Shown: in pieces, positions 34,164 to 43,328 of the stretch
Layout of the letters: the number at the start of each line of letters is the position of its first letter
How positions within the stretch are numbered: the stretch's first letter is position 1
NCBI GenBank assembly: GCA_036266845.1
Contig: DATAXI010000264.1
Coordinates: 1 to 52,597 of the forward strand
Direction: 5' to 3'
Origin: DATAXI01 sp036266845
GTDB lineage: Bacteria; Verrucomicrobiota; Verrucomicrobiia; Chthoniobacterales; Chthoniobacteraceae
DNA length: 52,597 nucleotides
The notes under the pieces: model-generated
What the model was told of the DNA's origin: nothing
Database searches by the model: none
Seen by the model: only the letters and a program-made list of their open reading frames with translations
Position numbers and translations under genes: made by a program

Positions 34164-34370
34164 CTCATAGAAAGAATACGCATGCGCGCGTCCGGGGAGA
34201 TGTCATTTTCCGTCAACGGCTTCCGCCTGGCGGATTCAGACGGCGAAACCACACGCCGCGCGGGCGGGCAGATTGAACGGAGGGCAGACGGGCAAGTCTA
34301 ATATAAAGGGGAGTGGCGGATACGCTTGCCTCCTCCGGAAAAAAATCCGCTGCATAACCGCGGTATTGAA

Positions 34371-34793
34371 ATGGAATCCGTTGAAAAATCGGTCATTGTC
34401 AATGTGCCCGTTGGAAAGGTTTACCGTCAATGGGCGCAGATTGAGGATTTTCCGAAATTCATGCCCTCCGTTCGCGAATTGCGGCGGCTGGACGAAAATC
34501 ATTTCCACTGGCGTGTGACGCGCGGCGAACGCGAATATGACGCGACGTTTGAGATTGTCCTGCGAATCCCGGAACGGCGCATCGCGTGGCGGACGAGTTG
34601 CGGCGCGGAGAGTTCGGGGGTGGTGAGTTTCGAGCCGCAGCCCGGCGGCGGTACGCGCGTTACATTCAAGATGAAGTACGCGCCAAACGCCGGCTGGGAC
34701 TCGAAGGAATCGCTTTTGCGCCGGCTGACTTACCGGTTGTCCAACTTCAAGTTTCTCATGGAGCAGAGCGATAAACCCGCGGCTGCCGGCTAG
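34371..34793 (+). CDS. SRPBCC/polyketide-cyclase-like protein
   Basis: 140 residues of the START/SRPBCC hydrophobic-ligand-binding fold (cyclase/dehydrase type). It opens with ESVEKSVIVNVPVGKVYRQW and IEDFPKFMPSV, followed by beta strands (HFHWRVT, YDATFEIVLRIPERRIAW, GGGTRVTFKMKYAP) and a long C-terminal helix. Proteins of this type bind lipids or quinones, or are stress proteins; the role here cannot be told. ATG at 34371 is chosen. Its TAG stop is interleaved with the TAG stop of the convergent ftsH gene (the four bases CTAG, 34790-34793), so the two genes end on each other with no spacer. Confidence 0.88.
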   Translation: MESVEKSVIVNVPVGKVYRQWAQIEDFPKFMPSVRELRRLDENHFHWRVTRGEREYDATFEIVLRIPERRIAWRTSCGAESSGVVSFEPQPGGGTRVTFKMKYAPNAGWDSKESLLRRLTYRLSNFKFLMEQSDKPAAAG

Positions 34794-36718
34794 GCGGAGA
34801 CAACCCGGGGAGGTTCCACATCGAGGAGCTTCTGGAAGCTCGGGGCATCCAGGGTTTCCTTCTCCAGCAATTCGCCGGCGATCAGGTCCAGCTTGTCGCG
34901 ATGCTTGCGCAGGATCTGCTTTGCTTCGCCGTAGGCATTATCGAGGATTTGCTTCACCTCCTCGTCCACCACATGCGCCGTCTCATCGCTGCAATCCCGC
35001 TGCCAGGCGCCATTATCAAGGGGCGCGACGAATTGGGGGCGCTTTTGCGCGCAATGGACCAGGCCCACGGACGTGGACATCCCGAAGACGCACACCATCT
35101 GCCGCGCGAGTGCCGTGGCGTGATCCAGATCGTTCTCCGCGCCGGTGGTGATCTCGTCAAAAACCACCTCCTCGGCGGCGCGCCCGCCCAGGAGGCCTTT
35201 GATCTTGTCCAGCAGCTCTCCCTTGCTTTGAAGGAACTGGTCGTCATCGGGGAGTTGCAACGTGTAGCCAAGCGCCGCGTGGCCGCGCGGCACGATGCTG
35301 ATCTTGTGGACGGAACGGATATGACCGGTAAATGCGGCCACCAGCGCATGGCCCGTTTCATGGCAGGCCACGAGGCGGCGATCCTTTTGGCTGAGCCTGC
35401 GGCTGCGCCGCTCGGGACCGGCCACCACTTTCTCCACTGCCTCCTGCAGGTCCACCTGGGAGATGGCGTGCACGCCGCGGCGGGCGGCCAGCAGCGCGGC
35501 CTCATTCATCAGGTTTGCAAGGTCCGCGCCGGAGAACCCGGGGGTTTCCTGCGCGATCTTGCGCAGGTCGGCATCGTCTCCGATCGGCTTGCCGCGCTGG
35601 TGCAGCCGCAGGATCGCGACGCGCCCGTCCAGGTCCGGCGCATCCACCACTACCTGGCGGTCAAACCGGCCGGGGCGCAATAGCGCGCGGTCCAGAACCT
35701 CCGGGCGATTGGTGGCGGCGAGAATGACCACGCCGACATTCGCCTCAAATCCGTCCATGCCGACAAGCAACTGGTTGAGCGTCTGCTCGCGCTCGTCATT
35801 AACCGCGCCCATCATCACGCCGCGCTGGCGGCCCACGGCATCCAGCTCATCGATGAATACGATGCACGGGGCCTGCGCCTTGGCTTTTTCAAAGAGATCG
35901 CGAACTCGCGCCGCGCCGACGCCGACAAACATCTCCACAAACTCGCTGCCGCTGATGGAGAAAAACGGGGTGCCCGCCTCACCGGCCACAGCGCGCGCGA
36001 GCAGGGTCTTCCCGGTGCCGGGAGGCCCCACCAGCAGGACGCCTTTTGGAATCACCGCGCCCAGCGCCCGGTAGCGGGTCGGGTCCTTCAGGAAGCCGAC
36101 GACCTCCTGCAATTCGTACTTTGCTTCGTCGCATCCGGCCACGTCGTCAAAGGTTACCGAGGTTTCCTGTTCGGCCACGAGGCGCGCCTTGCTGGCGCCG
36201 AAGCTGAGGATTGATTGTTTCACCCCGGACATGCGCCGGGAGAACATTTGCCAGAGGAAGAAAATAATCCCGATCGGGAGCAGCCACGACCAGATAAACT
36301 CCGAGAGGACTCCCGGGTGCTCACCGGTGAATTTCACATTCGCCTTTTCCAGCTCCGGCTCAAGGTAGGCATCATCCACACGCTCCGTGCGAAAATAATA
36401 CGCCGCGGGCGGCTTGGGCGACGGCGCGGGAGAGGCTTTCTTCCCCTTCTCCCTGGCTTCCGGCTCCTCGGTTTTCTTGGGCTGGATCTTTCCCACGATA
36501 TCGTCCTGGCGGACGGAGCATTCCGTCACTTCCCCCGCCTTCAGCGCGGTCTTGAACTCGCTGTAGGAGATATTGTGCATGCTCCCCTGCTTTGCCCCCT
36601 CCTGCCACATCCAGACCGTGACCAGCGTGAACACGATGTAAATAATCAGCGTTCCCCATTGCCGTTGCGGCAAGTGCGACGGCGCTTTCTGTTTCGGATC
36701 CTGGGCGCTATCGCTCAT
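34790..36718 (-). CDS. ftsH: ATP-dependent zinc metalloprotease FtsH
   Basis: 642 residues with the complete FtsH layout. Transmembrane segment 1 is at about 22-38, a periplasmic domain spans about 40-138, and transmembrane segment 2 is at about 141-160. The AAA+ core has Walker A GPPGTGKT at 231-238, Walker B IVFIDELDA at 286-294 and the second region of homology near 330-355. The M41 protease domain carries zinc ligands HETGH at 453-457 and a distal acid in TGAENDLDHA. It degrades membrane and regulatory proteins at the inner membrane. The periplasmic domain contains an unusual charged, Lys/Glu/Pro-rich insert at about 78-104. The promoter lies in the 77-bp gap upstream; the gene follows the polysaccharide GT4 on the same strand. 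Confidence 0.97.
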   Translation of the reverse strand: MSDSAQDPKQKAPSHLPQRQWGTLIIYIVFTLVTVWMWQEGAKQGSMHNISYSEFKTALKAGEVTECSVRQDDIVGKIQPKKTEEPEAREKGKKASPAPSPKPPAAYYFRTERVDDAYLEPELEKANVKFTGEHPGVLSEFIWSWLLPIGIIFFLWQMFSRRMSGVKQSILSFGASKARLVAEQETSVTFDDVAGCDEAKYELQEVVGFLKDPTRYRALGAVIPKGVLLVGPPGTGKTLLARAVAGEAGTPFFSISGSEFVEMFVGVGAARVRDLFEKAKAQAPCIVFIDELDAVGRQRGVMMGAVNDEREQTLNQLLVGMDGFEANVGVVILAATNRPEVLDRALLRPGRFDRQVVVDAPDLDGRVAILRLHQRGKPIGDDADLRKIAQETPGFSGADLANLMNEAALLAARRGVHAISQVDLQEAVEKVVAGPERRSRRLSQKDRRLVACHETGHALVAAFTGHIRSVHKISIVPRGHAALGYTLQLPDDDQFLQSKGELLDKIKGLLGGRAAEEVVFDEITTGAENDLDHATALARQMVCVFGMSTSVGLVHCAQKRPQFVAPLDNGAWQRDCSDETAHVVDEEVKQILDNAYGEAKQILRKHRDKLDLIAGELLEKETLDAPSFQKLLDVEPPRVVSA

Positions 36719-36795
36719 TGACGGATGAAAGAATATCGGTCCGGGAGCCGTTACTGGCTGCCTCGCAGAGAGATTCGCAACGGGGCGCGGAGATT

Positions 36796-37938
36796 TTAGA
36801 ACGCCCGCTGCGGGGAGAGCGCGACCTTCTCGATCGAAGCCTGCTTCGCCGCCATTGCGCCGCGGAGCACGCTGTCCATGCGATCATGAAAACGCCGCTC
36901 GCTGAAGCGCTCGGCGTGCGCCCGGATGTGGGCAGGCTCCCAGAGGGTGGCCTCGGAAGCCAGAATGGCATCGGCCATGGTCGTGTTCACTTCATCGAAG
37001 AATCGTCCGGTGGTTCCCTCGGTAATGGTTTCGAGAGCGCCGCCGCCCTTGAAAGCAATCACTGGTTTTCCGCAAGCCTGGGCTTCCACTGGCGCGATAC
37101 CGAAATCCTCCTGTCCGGGAAAAATGAGCGCGGTGCAGCGCTCCATCAGCCCGGTCACCTCCTCGTCGGATAGATGGCCGCGAAATTCAACCGTGGGCCC
37201 CGCCATGCGCCGGAGACGGGTTTCATCCGGCCCTTTGCCGACGATGACGAGGCGGCGGCCCAGGGCGGTGCAGGCCTCCACGGCGCGATGGATGCACTTG
37301 TAAGCCACCAGACGGGATACCACGAGGTAGAAACCACCGTCGCCACCGCCCGTCTTGAACCGGTCCACTTCCACCGGCGGATGCACAACCTGCGCCTCGC
37401 GCCCGTAACAGGTGGCGATGCGGCGGCGAACGTTTTCCGAGTTGGCGACGATGACATCGAAACGGCGGGCCGCGGCGCGATCAATGGCGCGCAGCGGCGG
37501 GAGCAGGGTGTGGACGAGGCGATTGAGCGGGCCGCTCCTGACCTCGGAATCGACATACTCGCTTGCCTGCCACAGAAAGCGGGTTGGATTATGACAGTAG
37601 AGAACCGTCGCCGTCCGCGGAGTGAAACGGATGCATTTTGCGAACGTGCTCGCGCTCACCCACGCGGCGGGCGCATCGATCACGCCAAAGCTGCGAAACG
37701 CGCCGGGGTAAAACGCGAAGAGTTTCTTGAAATGCCGTTGGATGCCGGGAATCCGCTGCATCCATGAGCTGTGAATGCTCGCCGCGCGAAATTCCGGCAG
37801 CAGCGTATCCCATTTGACGGCGCTCGTATAGATGGGCGATCCCGTCCACTTCCGGACCATCGAGGCGACGACGCGCTCCGCGCCGCCCATCTGAATCAGA
37901 TAATCGTGAGCCAGAACGATGTCGGTGCTCGTAATCAT
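36796..37938 (-). CDS. GT4-family glycosyltransferase
   Basis: 380 residues of GT-B type, the counterpart of the gene at 15898-17118. N-terminal motifs are VLAHDYLIQMGGAERVV and YCHNPTRFLWQ. The C-terminal domain has YLVVSRLVAYKCIHRAVE, VIVGKGPDE and EDFGIAPVEAQACGKP with the E-x7-E clamp. It follows the second initiating transferase by 21 bases on the same strand and is probably cotranscribed with it, which suggests that it adds an early sugar of the second polymer. Sugar specificity is not visible. Confidence 0.93.
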   Translation of the reverse strand: MITSTDIVLAHDYLIQMGGAERVVASMVRKWTGSPIYTSAVKWDTLLPEFRAASIHSSWMQRIPGIQRHFKKLFAFYPGAFRSFGVIDAPAAWVSASTFAKCIRFTPRTATVLYCHNPTRFLWQASEYVDSEVRSGPLNRLVHTLLPPLRAIDRAAARRFDVIVANSENVRRRIATCYGREAQVVHPPVEVDRFKTGGGDGGFYLVVSRLVAYKCIHRAVEACTALGRRLVIVGKGPDETRLRRMAGPTVEFRGHLSDEEVTGLMERCTALIFPGQEDFGIAPVEAQACGKPVIAFKGGGALETITEGTTGRFFDEVNTTMADAILASEATLWEPAHIRAHAERFSERRFHDRMDSVLRGAMAAKQASIEKVALSPQRAF

Positions 37939-37959
37939 GTTTCCTTCTTAATCTCTGCT

Positions 37960-39363
37960 CTAGTAGGCGGTCTTTGGCGGCGCCATGACCTGCCATGCTG
38001 TCTTGAAGATGATCACCCAATCGAGAAGCGGGGACCAATTCTCGAGGTAGTAAACATCCGAGTGAATGCGATCGATGAGGTCCTGTTCCTTGCGCGCCTC
38101 ACCCCGCAGGCCGCGCACCTGCGCCAGGCCGGTGATGCCGGGCTTGATAAAGCTGCGGACGCGGTAGAAATGGGCAATCTCGCCGAAGAGCAGGTCGTGA
38201 TCGACAAGGTGAGGGCGCGGGCCCACAACGCTCATTTCGCCCGTCAGCACATTGATGAATTGCGGCAACTCGTCGATGCTGAGCTTGCGCAGCCATTTGC
38301 CGGCGCGGAAGACTCGAGGATCATCCCTCGATGCCTGGCGCGCCTCATCCTCGTTGTTCACATGCATCGTCCGGAACTTGAAGATGAGGAAAGGCTGGTT
38401 GTACTTGCCGGTGCGCTTTTGACGGAAAAAAAGCGGTCCGGGCGACTGGGTGCGCTGGAAGAACCAGACCAGCAGCGAGGCGGAGGGCAGGATGAAGAGG
38501 ACCACCGGGAGCGCGACGGCGAGATCCAGGAAGCGCTTTACCGTGCGGCCCACCGGGCACTCGAGCGGCTCCTGGCGGAAACCGATGAAGTGGAACCCGT
38601 CGTCATCGAAGAAGGAAATGGAGCGGTGGAGCTTGTCTTCCAGATCGTTGACGATGAGCAGGCGAATGCCGAACTTGTCGCAGAGATCGCCGATATCGAC
38701 GATTTGCTCCGGAAGCAGCGGGAGATCGAGAACGATGAGCTGCGTGGCCTCGTTATCGCGCAGGACCGTCTTTACATCCGAGTAGGAGCCGAGGATGGGA
38801 AGATCGATGCGGTCATCCTGCACGGCGTCGCCGGTGATGATGCCGATGGGCTGGAAGCCATAGCTGGCCTTGCGCTTGAGCCAGGGCCTCAGCTTCGCGG
38901 CGCTTTCGCGCGATCCCAGCAGGATGGTGCGCGCGGCCGACCGGCCGTGGAAGAGATGGGCGGCCAGCCAGCTTGGAAAAACCGCATTGCTGGCCAGTAC
39001 CAGCAGGTAAGTGGCCGGCGCGAAGGTGAAGAGGAAGATGCGGGAGACCGCGATATCCTTTGATGCAACCAGGAAAATAAGCAGACAGCCCACCGTTACC
39101 GCCGACTGGCGAACGCTCATGCTGTGATTGCGGATAATATCGAGGTGAAGCAGATTCTTACGCGTGAGCTTGGAGCGGCCAAGATCCAGCAGCGACGCAA
39201 TCGCAAGCACGACGGAGTAAACGAAGTAGTTTCTGTGATTGAAGCTTTTGTCGTGGGTCAGCCAGCGCGCAAGGAAAGTCCAGGCCCAGAATAACCCCTG
39301 GAGGGCCACTGTCTGGAGCAGGCCATGCAGCAAGGACAGGCCGCGTACACGATGCGACATCAT
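37960..39363 (-). CDS. Polyprenyl-phosphate glycosylphosphotransferase (second initiating enzyme)
   Basis: About 467 residues. Four N-terminal membrane helices are followed by a nucleotide-binding-like domain (about 145-270) and the catalytic sugar transferase domain (about 285-467). Catalytic-domain motifs are VKRFLDLAVALPVVLF, FLIFKFRTMH, KLSIDELPQFINVL, GEMSVVGPRPH, IKPGITGLAQVRGLRG and DVYYLENWSPLLDW. It starts a second repeat unit on undecaprenyl phosphate. The last residues (WQVMAPPKTAY) suggest the exopolysaccharide CpsE/EpsB type. Start at ATG 39363 (or 39360) is chosen; the frame is open to 39633, but that part runs through a transcription terminator and is unlikely to be translated. 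An AAGGA lies about ten bases upstream. It is well diverged from the enzyme at 18507. Confidence 0.95.
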   Translation of the reverse strand: MMSHRVRGLSLLHGLLQTVALQGLFWAWTFLARWLTHDKSFNHRNYFVYSVVLAIASLLDLGRSKLTRKNLLHLDIIRNHSMSVRQSAVTVGCLLIFLVASKDIAVSRIFLFTFAPATYLLVLASNAVFPSWLAAHLFHGRSAARTILLGSRESAAKLRPWLKRKASYGFQPIGIITGDAVQDDRIDLPILGSYSDVKTVLRDNEATQLIVLDLPLLPEQIVDIGDLCDKFGIRLLIVNDLEDKLHRSISFFDDDGFHFIGFRQEPLECPVGRTVKRFLDLAVALPVVLFILPSASLLVWFFQRTQSPGPLFFRQKRTGKYNQPFLIFKFRTMHVNNEDEARQASRDDPRVFRAGKWLRKLSIDELPQFINVLTGEMSVVGPRPHLVDHDLLFGEIAHFYRVRSFIKPGITGLAQVRGLRGEARKEQDLIDRIHSDVYYLENWSPLLDWVIIFKTAWQVMAPPKTAY

Positions 39364-39587
39364 CCCTGTTGTTCCTTCCGCGTTATATCCAGATTCTGCG
39401 CGATTTTTAACCCCATAAGTGGACCCCTCGAAATCAATGGCCGGATCATAGTCCGGTGAATGTTCCGGGTCGATTGGATGGGTGCTGAAATTATTGTCAG
39501 TAGATGAAATACCGTTCGTGTAGAGAGTTGTCTGACAAGTGAATGAGGCGCCATTTTGTCTGTCCGTCCATAGCGCGAAAAACAAAG
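39364..39587 (-). promoter_or_regulatory. Leader/promoter region of second initiating transferase
   Basis: About 224 bases between the terminator of the upstream operon and the start codon. It holds an 11-bp perfect palindrome TTGTCTGACAA (39528-39538) with a related TTGTCAG nearby, and a short hairpin CCGGA/TCCGG (39441-39456). I see no clear -35/-10 pair. A regulated promoter or long leader is likely because the gene needs its own start of transcription here. Confidence 0.4.
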
Positions 39588-39619
39588 CGGGGCTTTCCTC
39601 AAAGAAGAGGAAAGCCCCG
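39588..39619 (-). terminator. Strong intrinsic terminator of second polysaccharide operon
   Basis: The perfect 13-bp inverted repeat is CGGGGCTTTCCTC (39588-39600), loop AAAGAA, GAGGAAAGCCCCG (39607-39619). On the minus strand the stem is followed by CTTTGTTTTTCGC, a T-rich tract, so it terminates transcription coming from the right (the glycosyltransferase run 39723-52597). A further weak inverted repeat lies just upstream in that direction at about 39645-39680. Confidence 0.85.
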
Positions 39620-39722
39620 ATAAAATCAGGCAAAGCTCCGCCACCGTTTGCACCGTTGGAGCAAACAAAACGGTTAAATCAAAAAAGGAATTTTACGCGG
39701 TGCTGGACGGCCCCCTGTGCCT

Positions 39723-40982
39723 TCAGGCGGGCGCGGCGGCCATCATGCCACCATAAACTTCCTCAACCTGGCTCGCGACGCGCGCGAGAGTAAAATGACG
39801 GCGGACTCTTGCGTAAGCGGCGCAGCCGAGTTGATTGGCGAGCGCCGGATCGCGCAGCAGCCGCTCGATCGCATGCGCCAGGCTTTCGGCATCGCCCATC
39901 GGCGCAAGCAAGCCGCTTTCGCCGTCCACAATCATTTCGGGAACTCCGCCGCCGTTGCTGCCTACAACCGGCAAACCATGGGCCATCCCCTCGACGACCG
40001 TGCTGGGGCAGGGATCCGCCGAGGTGCTCGCGTGGACCAGAATCTCCATATTCCGGAGCATCGCGGAGACATCCTCGCGAAAACCGAGGAACTCGACATT
40101 CGCTTCGATGCCAAGTTCGCGGGCCATATCATGCAGACTCTTTTCGTATTCATGCTCGCCGAAGAGCGGCGATCCGATGATGAGGAAGCGCGCGTTGTAT
40201 CCGGCTTTCAGGAGACGCGCCGCGGCTTGGATGAAGATGTGCTGCCCTTTCCACGGGGCGATGCGCCCCACCAGGCCGATGCGCACCTCCTTGGGCCATT
40301 TTGGCAGGCCGGAGGCAATGAGGCGGGCTACTTCCTCGTCAATCGCCTTGCCCTGGGTCCGGCCCGCGGCACTGGTGCAATCGATAAATTCTCCGTCCGC
40401 GCGATTCCATGCGACGGTGACGCCGTTGCGGACAACGGTGGCCTTGAGCAATCCCTTGGGCAATTGCAACTGGTCGAGCACACTTTGGGAATCGGTCACC
40501 AGGTGGGAGGGAACGCGCCCGGCGAGAAACCGGACGATCCGCACGGCGGCGAGCGGAAGATAGGTGACATCAATGAAATCGCGCAGATGCCAGACCACCG
40601 GGATGCCCGCCAGCCGGCCTGCCAGGCCGCCATAAAGGTGCGCCTTGAGCGAATTGGTGTGGATGATCTTCACCCCTTTCTCCCGCGCGAATTTTGCGAT
40701 GCGGGAGGCATAAGTGAAAAAGGTGAAGAATCTGCCGGGATGGAGGAATGCGGCGAAACCGAGCGTATCCTTGACCACGTTCCGCACTTTCCCATCCAGC
40801 GGAATGACGTGCGTTTCCACGCCGAAGCCGCGAACCATTTCCGGCGCCGCGCCTTCATCGCCAAACAATGCGATGGGATGGAAGCGGCTGCGATCAAGGG
40901 AACTCATGAGCCGGGCGATTGCCACTTCGGCTCCGCCAAGTTTTCCGGTGTGATCGAGGTAGAGAACGGTTGTCGGATTCAT
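39723..40982 (-). CDS. GT4-family glycosyltransferase
   Basis: 419 residues of GT-B type. The N-terminal domain has VLYLDHTGKLGGAEVAIARL and GVKIIHTNSLKAHLYGG. The C-terminal domain has IGLVGRIAPWKGQHIFIQ, FLIIGSPLFG, ASTSADPCPSTVVEGMAHGL and a glycine-rich donor loop. The start overlaps the stop of the gene before it by four bases (ATGA). It is the last gene of the long minus-strand operon; a strong terminator follows about 100 bases downstream. Likely adds a sugar to the second repeat unit. Confidence 0.93.
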   Translation of the reverse strand: MNPTTVLYLDHTGKLGGAEVAIARLMSSLDRSRFHPIALFGDEGAAPEMVRGFGVETHVIPLDGKVRNVVKDTLGFAAFLHPGRFFTFFTYASRIAKFAREKGVKIIHTNSLKAHLYGGLAGRLAGIPVVWHLRDFIDVTYLPLAAVRIVRFLAGRVPSHLVTDSQSVLDQLQLPKGLLKATVVRNGVTVAWNRADGEFIDCTSAAGRTQGKAIDEEVARLIASGLPKWPKEVRIGLVGRIAPWKGQHIFIQAAARLLKAGYNARFLIIGSPLFGEHEYEKSLHDMARELGIEANVEFLGFREDVSAMLRNMEILVHASTSADPCPSTVVEGMAHGLPVVGSNGGGVPEMIVDGESGLLAPMGDAESLAHAIERLLRDPALANQLGCAAYARVRRHFTLARVASQVEEVYGGMMAAAPA

Positions 40983-42163
40983 CGCATCGCCTCGCTAATG
41001 CCGGCGGGTTCATAGGTGGCATCGCCCCGCGGCGGGATTCCAAAGTAGATGCCTCGCATGAAAGCCGCCACGCGCTCCCATGAATAGTGCCGCTCGACCT
41101 GGACGCGGCCCGCGGCGCTCATGCGCTCGCGCAGTGCGGGGTCGGCGCGCAGCGAGCGAATCGCCTCGGCCAATGCGGCTATATTCTGCTCCGGCACGAT
41201 CAAACCGCCATCGCCGACAACCCCGGGAATCGCGCCGGAATCGGATCCAATGACCGGAGTCCGGCACGCGTGCGCCTCGATGATTACGCGTCCAAATTGT
41301 TCCTTCCATCGCGGCGTGGTGCGAGAGGGAAGCAGGAGAACATCGAGCGCGGTCATGATCTGCGGCAGCTCCTCGCGCCCGCGATCCGCAAGGAAGCGGA
41401 CGCGATTTCCGAGGTTGAGTCCGGCGATAAGCTTTTCCAACTCCTCCTGGTATGGGCCTGAGCCGACGAAGAGGACATTCACGTCGGGCGGACACTCCTT
41501 GAGCGCGTGCACGATTTCCGCGAGGCCCTTTTGCTCCACCAGCCGGCCGGCATATCCGCAGACGAAGCCCGAAAGACCGAGGGCCGTCCGCGCGGCCTCG
41601 CGTTCCGAGGGCTTGAAGAGATCGGTATCCACACCATTCGGCACCACCGCCGCGGGGCCGCGATAACCTTTGCGGCGCGTGATCTCAACCGCCTCCGCGT
41701 TGCGGCCAATCACAAAGTCCGCATTGCGGAGTGTAAACCGGCGGAATTGCTCGAATGGAAACGGCAGCGCCTTATCGATGTTCTGTTCCGTCTCACTGAC
41801 GATGCGCGTCCCCGGCAGCAATTGATTACGCAGCATGCAGGTGTGCGCGCTCACCAGGCCCCATGGCTCTTCCCATAGGTCGATCACGTCGGGCCGGAAA
41901 CTGCGGAGAATGCCGGCGAGGCGCGGATACCAATGGAGATACCACTGGCCGGGGCCGGTCCATGGCCAACGCACTTTTTCAACGTGGTAACTGTAACCGG
42001 GCCGTTCCGGCGGATCGGGCCGGCGCAGTTTTTTGCCTTCCACATAATAGCGGTCCGGCACGAGCACCTTGAGATCGATATCGGGAAAAGTCGAAAGCGC
42101 CCCGGCCTTCGGCTGGCCCTCGTTGCGCACCTGCATCTGCTGGGCAATCATCAGGACTCGCAT
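40979..42163 (-). CDS. GT4-family glycosyltransferase
   Basis: 394 residues of GT-B type. It has VLMIAQQMQ at the start, DVIDLWEEPWGL in the acceptor domain, and in the donor domain VCGYAGRLVEQKGLAEIV, VLFVGSGPYQ and EQFGRVIIEAHACRTPVIGS with the E-x7-E clamp. The DLWEEPWG motif resembles a subgroup found in exopolysaccharide loci. It overlaps both neighbours: four bases with the next gene (ATGA) and 13 bases with the previous one, so translation is likely coupled across three genes. Confidence 0.92.
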   Translation of the reverse strand: MRVLMIAQQMQVRNEGQPKAGALSTFPDIDLKVLVPDRYYVEGKKLRRPDPPERPGYSYHVEKVRWPWTGPGQWYLHWYPRLAGILRSFRPDVIDLWEEPWGLVSAHTCMLRNQLLPGTRIVSETEQNIDKALPFPFEQFRRFTLRNADFVIGRNAEAVEITRRKGYRGPAAVVPNGVDTDLFKPSEREAARTALGLSGFVCGYAGRLVEQKGLAEIVHALKECPPDVNVLFVGSGPYQEELEKLIAGLNLGNRVRFLADRGREELPQIMTALDVLLLPSRTTPRWKEQFGRVIIEAHACRTPVIGSDSGAIPGVVGDGGLIVPEQNIAALAEAIRSLRADPALRERMSAAGRVQVERHYSWERVAAFMRGIYFGIPPRGDATYEPAGISEAMR

Positions 42164-43317
42164 ATTTTCTCCTCAAGGCAGGGTACGGCGGGCTTGGTGG
42201 CGCAAAGGGCGCGCCCATAGGTTTCGATGGTGGCGGACGCCATGGCCCCCGCGGTAAATTGCCGTTCGAAACGGGCCCGCCCCTCCGCTCCGGCAGCGGA
42301 TCGAAATTCCTGATCGCGCAATATCCGCGCAATCGCGCCGGCCATCGCGGCCGCATCGCCGGGTGGAACGAGCAGGCCGGTTTCTCCATCCTTGACGATC
42401 TCAAGCGGGCCGCCGGCGGCGGTCGCGATCACCGGCTTGCCGAGCGCCATCGCCTCGAGCAGCACCAGGCCGAATGGCTCCGCGCGGCTGGGCAGGACAA
42501 AGAGGTCTCCGGCGTGGATGAGCGAGAGCGGGTCTTCGCGAAAGCCGGCCAGGATGATCCGGCTCCCGTACCGGGCCATGCGGATTTGCCGCTCCAGCGC
42601 TGAGCGTTCCGGACCGTCGCCGGCGATAATGCAGCGCGCGCCGGGAAATTCCGCCGCGAGCATGTTCATGGCGTCGATTAATACAGGCAGGTCCTTTTCC
42701 TTCGCGAGCCGCGCCGCACAGACGATGAGCGGGGCGTTGGGTGGAAGATCGAACTCGGCCCGGATCTTCTCCGGAGGCGCCAGACGCGCGGGTTCGAGTG
42801 GCAGAATGCCATTGGGTATGACGTTTACTTTCCCCGCAAGCCCGCTTTCGCGCCGGACCATCGATCTTTGCGCGGCCTGGGAAACGGCGATGTACCGGCG
42901 GGTCCGCCTTTGCACCCACCGGTGAGCGGCTCGCGCGATGCCGGAACGCCAGCCGGTGACCGTGGCGTGCGCGGGATCGATGAAATGCTGCGTGGCCACC
43001 AGTGCGCCTTTGCCGGCGAGCAAACCGGCGATCGCCGAGATCAGCGCCGTTCGCCCATTGTGAGAATGAATGACGTCGATTTCCCCGCTTGCCAGCAGGC
43101 GGCGCAGTTTCAGGACGGCTGCGAAATCGACGAGCCCGCGCTTCTCGATGCGGATGGTTTCGACCCGCAAATCCGATGCGAGCCGGTTGAGCGGCGAGGC
43201 GGTTGGACACGCAATGGCCACCGTCATCGATTGATCCCGCAAGGCGCGAGCCAGATCGACAATGTGCCGTTCCGTCCCGGCAAAGACATCGGAGTCAATA
43301 AAGAGCGCGATTCGCAT
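42151..43317 (-). CDS. GT4-family glycosyltransferase
   Basis: 388 residues of GT-B type. Acceptor-side motifs are IALFIDSDVFAGTERHIVDL and IDVIHSHNGRTALISA. Donor-side motifs are IVCAARLAKEKDLPVLIDA, CIIAGDGPERSA and EPFGLVLLEAMALGKPVIAT with the E-x7-E clamp. It overlaps the following gene by 13 bases. Its place in the operon suggests repeat-unit assembly at the inner membrane; donor and linkage are unknown. Confidence 0.93.
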   Translation of the reverse strand: MRIALFIDSDVFAGTERHIVDLARALRDQSMTVAIACPTASPLNRLASDLRVETIRIEKRGLVDFAAVLKLRRLLASGEIDVIHSHNGRTALISAIAGLLAGKGALVATQHFIDPAHATVTGWRSGIARAAHRWVQRRTRRYIAVSQAAQRSMVRRESGLAGKVNVIPNGILPLEPARLAPPEKIRAEFDLPPNAPLIVCAARLAKEKDLPVLIDAMNMLAAEFPGARCIIAGDGPERSALERQIRMARYGSRIILAGFREDPLSLIHAGDLFVLPSRAEPFGLVLLEAMALGKPVIATAAGGPLEIVKDGETGLLVPPGDAAAMAGAIARILRDQEFRSAAGAEGRARFERQFTAGAMASATIETYGRALCATKPAVPCLEEKICES

Positions 43318-43328
43318 GGGAGGCCGGG

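Noticed and set aside
37771..39063. 430-residue plus-strand open frame opposite the second initiating transferase
   Set aside because: Its composition is rich in Ala, Arg, Glu and Asp as expected from antisense reading of a GC-rich gene, and the opposite strand has clear catalytic motifs.
39364..39633. N-terminal extension of the second initiating transferase (90 residues)
   Set aside because: It would read through a strong terminator hairpin and has no membrane or domain features; the ATG at 39363 fits better.
39717..41015. 432-residue plus-strand open frame opposite a GT4 gene
   Set aside because: Antisense shadow of a well-supported glycosyltransferase; no recognisable motif or start signal.
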